DNA of 41,342 bases, taken from contig CATYVH010000015.1 in the NCBI GenBank assembly GCA_958413765.1, positions 1-41,342 of the forward strand, given 5' to 3'. Source of the DNA: an uncultured Collinsella sp. (lineage in GTDB: Bacteria; Actinomycetota; Coriobacteriia; Coriobacteriales; Coriobacteriaceae). Each line of letters opens with the position of its first letter. The first letter of the stretch is position 1. This document shows positions 26,507 through 33,142 of the stretch, piece by piece. Under the pieces are notes generated by a model, which was not told the origin of the DNA, searched no databases, and saw only the letters and a program-made list of their open reading frames with translations. The translations under genes were made by a program, and so were the position numbers.

Positions 26507-27559
26507 ATGAATCCCAAGACTAAATCTCAGGACATTCGCGACTTGAGCCAAAACGATATTCGCGAGCTCGTGGCCGAACTTGGCCAGCCCGCCTTCCGCG
26601 CGAAGCAGCTCATCGAATGGGTCTTTGAGAAGAACGTTTGTTCGTTTGACGATATGACCAATCTTCCCAAGGCTTTCCGCGAGCAGCTTAAAGAGGCGTT
26701 TGCCTTTGATACGCCGACTGAACTCACCAAGCAGGTTTCCAAAGATGGCTCGCGCAAGTATCTGCTCGAGTACCACGATGGCATTTCCGTCGAGACCGTC
26801 GGCATGCCCCGTCGTAACAAGCTTTCCGTCTGCGTTTCCACCCAAGCAGGCTGTGGCATGGGCTGCGCCTTTTGCGCCACCGGCCTTAACGGCCTCAAGC
26901 GCTCTCTGACCGCTCAGGAGATCGTCGACCAGGTGCTTCATGTATCCAACGACTTTGGCGAACGTGCCACGAGCGTTGTCTTCATGGGCCAGGGCGAGCC
27001 GTTTGCCAACTACGACGAGGTTCTCAAGGCGCTGCGAATCCTCAACGACCCCAATGGCATCGGTATCGGCGCTCGTCACCTCACCGTCTCTACCAGCGGC
27101 GTTATTCCCGGTATTCGCAAATTTGCCGACATCCCCGAGCAGTTCACGCTTGCCGTTTCCCTACATTCCGCCATCCAGTCGACGCGCAATAAGCTCATGC
27201 CCGGTGTTAAGAAGTACACGCTGCTTCGCCTTCACGAGGCACTTCAGCTCTACACCGAGAAGACTGGCCGCCGCCCGACCTATGAGTATGCCATGATTGA
27301 AGGCGTCAACGATACGAATCCCGAGATGCAGGCGCTCTGCGACTTCTGCGAGGGAACGCTGTGCCACGTTAATCTAATTCAGCTTAACGACATCGAGGGC
27401 AGCCCGCTCAAGCCGTCGCCGATTCATAAGGTTGAGGATCTTCAGCGTCGTCTTGAGTCCCGTGGCATCGAGACCACGATTCGTAACTCCCGTGGTAACG
27501 ATATTGACGCCGCTTGCGGACAGCTGAAGCAGCGCTTCAAAGTTCAGAAAAACGCATAG
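26507..27559 (+). CDS. rlmN: 23S rRNA (adenine2503-C2) methyltransferase, dual-specificity
   Basis: 350 residues, radical SAM enzyme methylating A2503 of 23S rRNA and A37 of some tRNAs. The iron-sulfur motif CGMGCAFCATG (CxxxCxxC) is intact, with SVVFMGQGEPFANYDEV, HLTVSTSGVIPGI and AVSLHSA. The C-terminal block has the catalytic cysteine region TTIRNSRGNDIDAACGQL. The start ATG has AAAGG five bases before. Monocistronic, ended by a strong hairpin; a parS-like sequence lies between the stop and that hairpin. It diverges from ddl. Confidence 0.97.
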   Translation: MNPKTKSQDIRDLSQNDIRELVAELGQPAFRAKQLIEWVFEKNVCSFDDMTNLPKAFREQLKEAFAFDTPTELTKQVSKDGSRKYLLEYHDGISVETVGMPRRNKLSVCVSTQAGCGMGCAFCATGLNGLKRSLTAQEIVDQVLHVSNDFGERATSVVFMGQGEPFANYDEVLKALRILNDPNGIGIGARHLTVSTSGVIPGIRKFADIPEQFTLAVSLHSAIQSTRNKLMPGVKKYTLLRLHEALQLYTEKTGRRPTYEYAMIEGVNDTNPEMQALCDFCEGTLCHVNLIQLNDIEGSPLKPSPIHKVEDLQRRLESRGIETTIRNSRGNDIDAACGQLKQRFKVQKNA

Positions 27560-27577
27560 GGGAGTCGCACCCCAAAA

Positions 27578-27593
27578 CGTTTCATGTGAAACA
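27578..27593. promoter_or_regulatory. parS-like site downstream of rlmN
   Basis: CGTTTCATGTGAAACA differs from the parS consensus TGTTTCACGTGAAACA at two positions and remains largely palindromic. It may be a weak ParB nucleation site, about 2.2 kb from the perfect cluster. Confidence 0.5.
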
Positions 27594-27596
27594 TCG

Positions 27597-27637
27597 AACG
27601 ACCCCGGTTGTAGGATATGCAACCGGGGTCGTTTCAT
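27597..27637 (+). terminator. Terminator of rlmN
   Basis: Twelve-base perfect arms CGACCCCGGTTG/CAACCGGGGTCG around a 9-nt loop, followed by TTTCATTT. Confidence 0.87.
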
Positions 27638-27684
27638 TTATTGACCTTAATTTTGAATCAGCTGCTACTGGTCCCAATTTTACC

Positions 27685-27728
27685 GCCAAAATAAGGGGCC
27701 CTTGTCTCGTGAATCAGACAAGGACCCA
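27685..27728 (-). terminator. Terminator of the parA-parB operon
   Basis: On the minus strand GGGTCCTTGTCT/AGACAAGGGCCC pair with one mismatch and are followed by CTTATTTT. It lies 30 nt after the stop of the small gene behind parB. Confidence 0.65.
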
Positions 27729-27757
27729 TAAAAATATGCTAAGTAATTGTTAGGTAC

Positions 27758-28012
27758 CTAATAGCCTACATTTTCCCATTGGTTGCTAACCCAACCTTGA
27801 TTAATCTTAGGATTTTTCGTTACCTGAGCAGTGCGCATGGCAACATCTTCTGTCATAACATCCATTTTCTTCTTTGAAGTATCGACGATATCTTGCGCGC
27901 CACGAAGCAAACGACCTCGAAGTTCATCGTCTGTCGCGATCTTATAGCCAGCAAAGGCACCAGCCGCGACAGTCGTCACCAACGCAATCGCAGTAAAAAT
28001 CTTATTCCTCAT
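27758..28012 (-). CDS. Small membrane-anchored (YtxH-like) protein overlapping parB
   Basis: 84 residues: an N-terminal hydrophobic helix (about 3-22, KIFTAIALVTTVAAGAFAGYKI) followed by a charged, probably helical region (DDELRGRLLRGAQDIVDTSKKKMDVM). This layout resembles small YtxH-type proteins, but the match is by architecture only. AAGGAGG lies five bases before the ATG at 28012, so that start is preferred over a TTG six codons earlier. The first 11 nt overlap the end of parB, so it is the third gene of the parA-parB operon. A link to chromosome segregation is inferred only from position. Confidence 0.7.
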   Translation of the reverse strand: MRNKIFTAIALVTTVAAGAFAGYKIATDDELRGRLLRGAQDIVDTSKKKMDVMTEDVAMRTAQVTKNPKINQGWVSNQWENVGY

Positions 28013-28907
28013 CTTGGCCTCCTTGATCAAACTGAATCATTTCACCAAGAATACGAGAGAGCTCTTCCTCGTCTTTAAACTCAATCTCAATCTTATTCTT
28101 TCCACGCGAGCTTTTCACACGCACGTTGGTATTAAATACCTGACGAAGCACACGCGCAGCCTTTTTAAAAGACTGAGGCGTTGCAGGCCGCGGCGTCTTA
28201 GGTGTCTCTCCGGCAGAAAACAATGGAGCAAGATTTTCTGTCGCTCTTACGGAAAGGCCCTCCGCAACAACCTTCTCTGCAAGTCGAATTCGAGCATCCT
28301 CATAGGGAACTGCAAGAATCGCACGTGCGTGACCAGCAGTAAGTCTACCCTCAAAAATCATCTGCTGAACTACTTCGGGGAGATCGAGAAGGCGCAGCGA
28401 GTTTGTAATTGCAGAGCGCGACTTGCTTACGGCCTTCGACAATGCCTCCTGGGTCATACCGCTAGCATTGATGAGCTGGCGATAGCCCTTAGCCTCTTCG
28501 ACCGGATTCAGATCAGAACGCTGAAGGTTTTCGATAAGAGCAAGAGCCAGCATCTCTTCATCATTAACATCTTTAATGATGACAGGCAGTTCCTCAAGAC
28601 CTGCAAGCCTTGACGCCTGGTAACGACGCTCACCAGCGATGATCTCATAGCCGTTTCCATGCTTGCGAACCAAGAGCGGCTGCAAAACGCCATGTTCCTG
28701 GATTGACTCGCTCAACTCGCGAAGTTCAGTTTCATTAAAGTGAATTCGCGGTTGATTAGGGTTGGGAACGATATCCTCAATAGGTAGTTTTGTTTCAGAT
28801 ACGGCATTTGAAGCAGATGCAGACGAACCACCGGTCTCATACTCGGCCTCAGAGACCAAAGCATTGAGTCCACGCCCCAATCCGCCACGTTTCTTTGCAC
28901 TAGGCAC
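28002..28907 (-). CDS. parB: Chromosome partitioning protein ParB (CTPase, parS-binding)
   Basis: 301 residues. It binds parS and spreads as a CTP-dependent clamp, acting with ParA and SMC loading. The N-terminal KKRGGLGRGLNAL is the usual ParA-stimulating start. NPNQPRIHF, IIAGERRYQASRLAG (CTP-binding box) and the helix-turn-helix MTQEALSKAVSKSRSAITNSLRLLDLP follow, then a linker and the C-terminal dimerisation region. It starts with GTG overlapping the parA stop by 8 nt. Its likely targets are the three perfect parS sites within about 1 kb. Confidence 0.96.
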   Translation of the reverse strand: MPSAKKRGGLGRGLNALVSEAEYETGGSSASASNAVSETKLPIEDIVPNPNQPRIHFNETELRELSESIQEHGVLQPLLVRKHGNGYEIIAGERRYQASRLAGLEELPVIIKDVNDEEMLALALIENLQRSDLNPVEEAKGYRQLINASGMTQEALSKAVSKSRSAITNSLRLLDLPEVVQQMIFEGRLTAGHARAILAVPYEDARIRLAEKVVAEGLSVRATENLAPLFSAGETPKTPRPATPQSFKKAARVLRQVFNTNVRVKSSRGKNKIEIEFKDEEELSRILGEMIQFDQGGQDEE

Positions 28908-29700
28908 GCTTGATCACCTCTTTTGCAAGGTTCATATACGCTTTTGCACCCTTGTTTTGAGGTGCATAGGTAATTACCGGTTCTCCAAAAGACGGAGCTT
29001 CAGAGATTTTAACCGTACGGGGAATCAGCGTCTTAAACGCCTTATCACCAAAGTACGATTGAACTTCCTCAACAACCTGATTCGACAAAGAAGTACGCGA
29101 GTCATACATGGTCATAAGCACGCCATAGGTGTCTAAGCCCTTGTTCAGACGTGATTTGACCATCTTCATTGACTCAAGCAGCTTCGTAACGCCCTCGAGT
29201 GCGTAATACTCACACTGGATTGGAATCAAAACGCTATCTGCTGCGGTCAAGGCATTGATAGTAAGCAGGCCGAGCGAAGGAGGACAGTCAATGAAAATAA
29301 AATCGAACTCGTCCTGAATCGGCTCAAGCAAATCTTTGAGGCGGGTTTCACGAGCAATTGCGCTTACGAGCTCAATTTCGGCACCTGCAAGCTGAATCGT
29401 AGCTGGAATTACGAATACCTTTTTGCAATTTGTATCAAGAACAAGCGATTCTGCCGGCACATCATTCAACAATGCATCATAGATGCAGTGATCAAGGTCT
29501 TCTTTTTCAATTCCAAATCCACTGGTACTGTTTCCCTGCGGATCAAAATCGACAATCAGTGTCTTACGACCCTGCTCACCCAGTGCTGCTGCAAGGTTTA
29601 CAGCCGTCGTTGACTTACCGACGCCGCCTTTTTGATTGATGATTGCAATGATACGCGTGTCTTTTGCGTTCTTAGAACGCTTAACGTCGCGAAATCCCAC
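28900..29700 (-). CDS. parA: Chromosome partitioning ATPase ParA (Soj-like)
   Basis: 266 residues. Deviant Walker A KGGVGKSTTAVNLAAAL, DFDPQGNSTSGFG (Walker A' region), IDCPPSLGLLTINAL (Walker B) and a basic C-terminus for non-specific DNA binding. The ATP-bound dimer coats the nucleoid and moves ParB-parS complexes. The start is GTG with AGGAGG four bases upstream. It is the first gene of parA-parB-small protein, and the parS cluster lies in its upstream region. Confidence 0.97.
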   Translation of the reverse strand: MGFRDVKRSKNAKDTRIIAIINQKGGVGKSTTAVNLAAALGEQGRKTLIVDFDPQGNSTSGFGIEKEDLDHCIYDALLNDVPAESLVLDTNCKKVFVIPATIQLAGAEIELVSAIARETRLKDLLEPIQDEFDFIFIDCPPSLGLLTINALTAADSVLIPIQCEYYALEGVTKLLESMKMVKSRLNKGLDTYGVLMTMYDSRTSLSNQVVEEVQSYFGDKAFKTLIPRTVKISEAPSFGEPVITYAPQNKGAKAYMNLAKEVIKRA

Positions 29701-29739
29701 GGTCCCTCCTGGTGTGTATTAAAGCTGTCAAACGGAGGA

Positions 29740-29755
29740 TGTTTCACGTGAAACA
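29740..29755. promoter_or_regulatory. parS site 1
   Basis: Perfect 16-bp palindrome TGTTTCACGTGAAACA, identical to the bacterial parS consensus, 40 nt upstream of parA. Confidence 0.93.
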
Positions 29756-29778
29756 TTCCGATTCGATATCAACCGCCA

Positions 29779-29794
29779 TGTTTCACGTGAAACA
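29779..29794. promoter_or_regulatory. parS site 2
   Basis: Second perfect TGTTTCACGTGAAACA palindrome, 39 nt (centre to centre) from site 1 and also 39 nt from site 3. Confidence 0.93.
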
Positions 29795-29817
29795 CTGCAA
29801 GTTGTTAGTATCCATTA

Positions 29818-29833
29818 TGTTTCACGTGAAACA
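29818..29833. promoter_or_regulatory. parS site 3
   Basis: Third perfect TGTTTCACGTGAAACA palindrome, ending one base from the rsmG stop codon. ParB bound here would lie at the rsmG-parA junction and could affect parA transcription. Confidence 0.93.
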
Positions 29834-29834
29834 T

Positions 29835-30572
29835 CTAGGCAAGCGGATTCTTCTTTGCCATGCCATTTGCACGAGGCAATGAAACGGATGCTGGATGACT
29901 CTTCTTAAGAACAATGAACTCCCTGTGGCCCAAGCCCTCAGGCAAATCGATTGCGTCATTCAGAAGCAAAGTGAAGCCGCAAATCTTAGCTGCTGACATA
30001 CCGGAAGCAAGCTCCTCATCCGAAGGATTACCCTTGGTGATAACAAATAGCCCTCCATCTTTGATGAACGGAGCCGCATACTCAACAAGAATCGGTAGAG
30101 GAGCCAGTGCACGGGCAGTTACAACAGAGAACTGCTTCTTATGGCTTCGAGCATATTCTTCAAGGCGATCATGAACTGCATGTCCATATTTCAATCCAAG
30201 AGCATGAACAAAAGAATTAACAGCATCAACCTTCTTGCCAACAGAGTCAATATAAGTAGCCTTTCGATGAGTGGCTATCGTTAATGGAATACCAGGGAAG
30301 CCTGCACCTGTTCCCATATCAAGCAAAGCTCCATCAGGAGCCTTATTGATATAAGGGAGCAAGACAAGTGAGTCGAGGATATGAAGTACCGCAGCGTCTT
30401 CTACGTTAAGAATACGGGTGAGATTGGTAGTCTTATTTGTTTCCAGAACCAAATCCAAATGCTGAATACATTTCCTTAGCTCAGCATCAGTTACGCTCAA
30501 GGAATACTCTTTGCAATAGGAAGTTAGACGACTCAGCATCTCGTCAGCCTGCTGATCGGTAAGTACAAACAA
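29835..30572 (-). CDS. rsmG: 16S rRNA (guanine527-N7) methyltransferase
   Basis: 245 residues, SAM-dependent methyltransferase (GidB). NLTRILNVEDAAVLHILDSL, the SAM-binding LLDMGTGAGFPGIPLTI, ATYIDSVGKKVDAVN, VVTARALAPLPILVEYAAPF and GLGHREFIVLKK are family landmarks. The start is inferred as TTG at 30572 because AAAGGAG lies six bases before it. A TTG at 30620 would sit inside the preceding terminator and has no ribosome binding site. It lies between the jag operon and parA in the usual origin-proximal order. Confidence 0.94.
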   Translation of the reverse strand: MFVLTDQQADEMLSRLTSYCKEYSLSVTDAELRKCIQHLDLVLETNKTTNLTRILNVEDAAVLHILDSLVLLPYINKAPDGALLDMGTGAGFPGIPLTIATHRKATYIDSVGKKVDAVNSFVHALGLKYGHAVHDRLEEYARSHKKQFSVVTARALAPLPILVEYAAPFIKDGGLFVITKGNPSDEELASGMSAAKICGFTLLLNDAIDLPEGLGHREFIVLKKSHPASVSLPRANGMAKKNPLA

Positions 30573-30618
30573 CAGAAGCTCCTTTCTGACAAAAATCAGT
30601 GTATCGAGAACTTTTGAC

Positions 30619-30648
30619 AAAAAAAGGGGACGTGGAAACCACGCCCCC
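30619..30648 (-). terminator. Terminator of the rpmH-rnpA-yidD-yidC-jag operon
   Basis: On the minus strand GGGGGCGTGG-TTT-CCACGTCCCC (one G-T pair) followed by seven T, 20 nt after the jag stop. Confidence 0.9.
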
Positions 30649-30668
30649 TAAGCATAAGCTCGAGTAGA

Positions 30669-31238
30669 TTATCGAGCAACAATCACCACATGGCGATCAG
30701 GGTCAGAACCTTCAGAATGGGTATCGACGGCATCATTGCCACGAAGTGCAATATGAACCAGTCGGCGCTCATAAGCATTCATGGGCGGAAGCGAAACACT
30801 TTTATGAGTACGGATGGCACGCTCGGCGGCAGACTGAGCCATAGAGGCAACCTTGTCCTGACGACGGCTCTTGTAGCCCTCGACGTCCACTACAACCGGA
30901 TACCTAAAGCCGAGCTTGCGGCTCACCAGCAATGAGAACATAACCTGAAGGGCATCAAGGGTGCGACCATGACGGCCAATGAGAACAGCAAGGTCGGGAG
31001 CCGTTACATCCAGAATCAGCTCACCCTCGTCGCCCTCATACTCATCGATAGGAGAGTTGGCGGCATTGAAGTGCGAAAGGATGGAACGCAGGATGGAAAT
31101 CGCGACATCGGCAATGGTGTCGAGCTCCTCGTCGGTCAGCTCTTCACCAGCCTTGTAGCGCTGTGCAATCTCGGGATAATCGCCCGCGACCTGCGGGGCA
31201 ACCTCCTCAAGCATATCCTCGATGATCTCTTCAGACAT
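30669..31238 (-). CDS. jag: Jag/KhpB-type RNA-binding protein (KH and R3H domains)
   Basis: 189 residues. An acidic N-terminal region is followed by a KH domain with the GxxG loop in VLIGRHGRTLDALQ, then an R3H domain with NAYERRLVHIAL. KhpB/Jag binds RNA and influences cell division and envelope growth in Gram-positives; the typical N-terminal Jag-N domain is not obvious here. GGAG lies six bases before the ATG at 31238, and a TTG four codons earlier is less likely. Last gene of the rpmH-led operon, after yidC as in many genomes. Confidence 0.93.
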   Translation of the reverse strand: MSEEIIEDMLEEVAPQVAGDYPEIAQRYKAGEELTDEELDTIADVAISILRSILSHFNAANSPIDEYEGDEGELILDVTAPDLAVLIGRHGRTLDALQVMFSLLVSRKLGFRYPVVVDVEGYKSRRQDKVASMAQSAAERAIRTHKSVSLPPMNAYERRLVHIALRGNDAVDTHSEGSDPDRHVVIVAR

Positions 31239-31282
31239 AACGTACTCCAAAAGTTAGGTACCTAAATAAGATTGATATCCCA

Positions 31283-32053
31283 CTACTTCTTCTTGTGCGG
31301 GCGCGGCTTCTTCTCGCGACGAGTAACCTCAACCTGCAGCGGCGCGTTCTTAAGGCGCTCCTCCTCATCGGCCTTCGCCTTGTCGATGACCTTCTGCGTC
31401 ACAAAAATCTGCTGGATAACCTGCCAAGCAGACGAGACGTCGTAGTACAGCAGAACACCAACGGGAAGGCTCCAGCCCATCCAAAGCATCATGACCGTCA
31501 TGACAACGGCCATCATACGCATGCTCTGAGCCTGCTGGCCGGTCTGGTTGCGCGACATATAGAGCTGCGGAATCAGGGTCAGGACAGCGAACAGGATCAG
31601 GCAGACCAGCGCAGGCAGCGCGACCATAAAGCCATCGGCAAAGGAGGCACTCGGCGTGGTGGTCAGGTCGGGCAGAATATTAAAGAACGAGAACGTGCCG
31701 TCGTTAAAGTAGTCCGGCAGGTTACGCAGCAGCGTAAATAGGGCGAACAGGACAGGCATCTGAATCAACAGCGGCAGACAACCAGCCATCGGGTTGAACT
31801 TGTTCTCGCTGTAGAACTTCTGCATTTCCTCGGCCTGACGCTGGGGATCGTCGGCATAGCGCTCCTGGATCTCGAGCATCTTGGGCTGCAGCACCTGCAT
31901 GCGTGCCGTCGACTTAGTCGACTTGAGCATAAGCGGCGTCAGCAGCAGACGGATGATGACCACCAGGATGATAATGGACAGGCCCCAGTCGACCGCAAAG
32001 GTCTGGATGAGCTTGAGCAGCTCGAAAAGGATGTTAACGATCCAATCCCACAT
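31283..32053 (-). CDS. yidC: Membrane protein insertase YidC
   Basis: 256 residues, YidC/Oxa1 family, inserting membrane proteins with or without SecYEG. The first helix (about 20-37) is followed by the conserved Arg in VVIIRLLLTPLMLKSTKSTARMQVLQPKM and a cytoplasmic helical hairpin (EIQERYADDPQRQAEEMQKFYSE). MAGCLPLLIQMPVLFALFTLLRN and further helices follow, and the tail is basic (EKKPRPHKKK), as in Gram-positive forms that bind ribosomes. There is no clear lipoprotein signal. GGAGG lies nine bases before the ATG. Confidence 0.97.
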   Translation of the reverse strand: MWDWIVNILFELLKLIQTFAVDWGLSIIILVVIIRLLLTPLMLKSTKSTARMQVLQPKMLEIQERYADDPQRQAEEMQKFYSENKFNPMAGCLPLLIQMPVLFALFTLLRNLPDYFNDGTFSFFNILPDLTTTPSASFADGFMVALPALVCLILFAVLTLIPQLYMSRNQTGQQAQSMRMMAVVMTVMMLWMGWSLPVGVLLYYDVSSAWQVIQQIFVTQKVIDKAKADEEERLKNAPLQVEVTRREKKPRPHKKK

Positions 32054-32082
32054 GTAAGTTTTCCTCCGATAGCGAGTGCCCG

Positions 32083-32307
32083 CTAGGGCACAGGGTCATA
32101 ACCGCCGACGTGCAGGGGATTGCAGCGAGCGATGCGCCTCACGGCAAGCCAGCAGCCTCTCAAAACACCGTACTTCTCAATCGCCTGGACGGCGTATTGC
32201 GAGCACGTTGGGTAATAAATGCAGGCGTCAGGCAATAAGGGCGAAATAACCTGTTGATATATGCGAATAGGAGCGATGGCAACACGTCGCAAAACGTGAT
32301 TGCTCAT
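32083..32307 (-). CDS. yidD: Membrane protein insertion efficiency factor
   Basis: 74 residues. Family motif block YPTCSQYAVQAIEKYGVLRGCWLAVRRIARCNPLHVGGYDPVP with its three conserved Cys, preceded by an amphipathic N-terminal helix. It helps YidC-dependent insertion at the inner membrane face. The start overlaps the rnpA stop as ATGA, giving translational coupling. Confidence 0.96.
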   Translation of the reverse strand: MSNHVLRRVAIAPIRIYQQVISPLLPDACIYYPTCSQYAVQAIEKYGVLRGCWLAVRRIARCNPLHVGGYDPVP

Positions 32308-32642
32308 CGCTCCTCCCCGGCAACGCCGGCGCGTTTCATAAGCGAACGCAATGCATTGTCCATCTCCTGCGGCGAGGAAACCCTCGTCTTGGGAGTTGCG
32401 AACAAGATGATGTCATAACCCGCAACGGGAAATCCGCAGCTGCGGGCGGCCTCGCGCATCACACGCTTAGAACGGTTGCGCACGACAGCACAACCGAGCC
32501 GTTTAGCACCAACGAAGGCGACCCTTCCGGAGTCGCCTTCGCCAACCGATTCACATATGGTCATTCGAATCAGAGGGTGATTGAAACGACGCCCCTGACT
32601 GAACACATGCTCGAAATCTTGCCGAGACTTAATAGTCTTCAT
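32304..32642 (-). CDS. rnpA: Ribonuclease P protein component
   Basis: 112 residues, the protein cofactor of RNase P, which matures tRNA 5' ends. The RNR motif is intact in CAVVRNRSKRVMREAAR, and the N-terminal RQDFEHVFSQGRRFNHPLIRM is typical. The ribosome binding site is weak, suggesting coupling to rpmH, which ends 20 nt upstream. The RNase P RNA gene is not in the window. Confidence 0.95.
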   Translation of the reverse strand: MKTIKSRQDFEHVFSQGRRFNHPLIRMTICESVGEGDSGRVAFVGAKRLGCAVVRNRSKRVMREAARSCGFPVAGYDIILFATPKTRVSSPQEMDNALRSLMKRAGVAGEER

Positions 32643-32662
32643 GCGAGATGTGTGTATCGCTG

Positions 32663-32797
32663 CTAGACAGTGAGACGCTTGCGGCCCTTGGCGCGACGAC
32701 GGGCGAGCACGGCACGACCACCCTTAGTGGCCATACGGGCACGGAAGCCATGGGTCTTGGCACGCTTACGCTTATTAGGCTGATACGTACGCTTCAT
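32663..32797 (-). CDS. rpmH: Ribosomal protein bL34
   Basis: 44 residues: MKRTYQPNKRKRAKTHGFRA continuing to RKRLTV, the classic L34 sequence, nearly all Arg/Lys-rich. The ATG at 32797 has GGAGG eight bases upstream; upstream in-frame codons are leader. It heads the operon with rnpA, and high expression fits the strong promoter at 32870-32899. Confidence 0.98.
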   Translation of the reverse strand: MKRTYQPNKRKRAKTHGFRARMATKGGRAVLARRRAKGRKRLTV

Positions 32798-32825
32798 CTT
32801 AAGTTCCTCCTGCTGCATTTCGAGT

Positions 32826-32843
32826 GTCCGCGGGGGCGCGGAC
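32826..32843 (-). other. Hairpin in the rpmH leader
   Basis: GTCCGCG-CCCC-CGCGGAC, a perfect 7-bp stem with 4-nt loop, lies between the promoter and the rpmH ribosome binding site, about 29 nt before the ATG. No T run follows, so it may affect transcript stability or translation. Confidence 0.5.
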
Positions 32844-32869
32844 GCAGATATAGACACGTGAGCTTGAAG

Positions 32870-32899
32870 ATTGTAGGGAAATCAATGTTCAAATGTCAA
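32870..32899 (-). promoter_or_regulatory. Promoter of the rpmH operon
   Basis: On the minus strand a perfect TTGACA -35, an 18-nt spacer and a TACAAT -10, placing the transcript start about 65 nt before the rpmH ATG. Confidence 0.8.
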
Positions 32900-33142
32900 G
32901 AAATCAAAGGTAAAAGGTTGCGCAGTTCACACGGTTCCCCCATAAGCCGAGCTCGATTTAGCGGTGCATGGCAACTTTTCACGATATTTCATCGAGTTTT
33001 CAACAGGTCATGTTGGCAATGTTGAGAACTTTTCGTCCGTTTTCCAAAGTTTTCAACAGGTTTTGAAAAGTTGTCGAAAGATGAGAAACATTGCACGGTG
33101 AGCTACTATTTGTTCGAAACCTTTTGAAAGATTGCGAGCGGC
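32900..33142. other. Putative left part of oriC (DnaA-box cluster upstream of the ATPase gene)
   Basis: No gene. It contains TTTTCAACAGG at 32997-33007 and 33050-33060, an inverted TTCTCAACA at 33020-33028, and TTTTGAAAAGTTGTCGAAA at 33061-33079, which closely matches 36251-36269 beside dnaN. The boxes fit the DnaA 9-mer TTATCCACA only loosely, but they recur around dnaA. The diverging rpmH and ATPase-dnaA units start here, matching a switch of coding strand. Confidence 0.65.
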
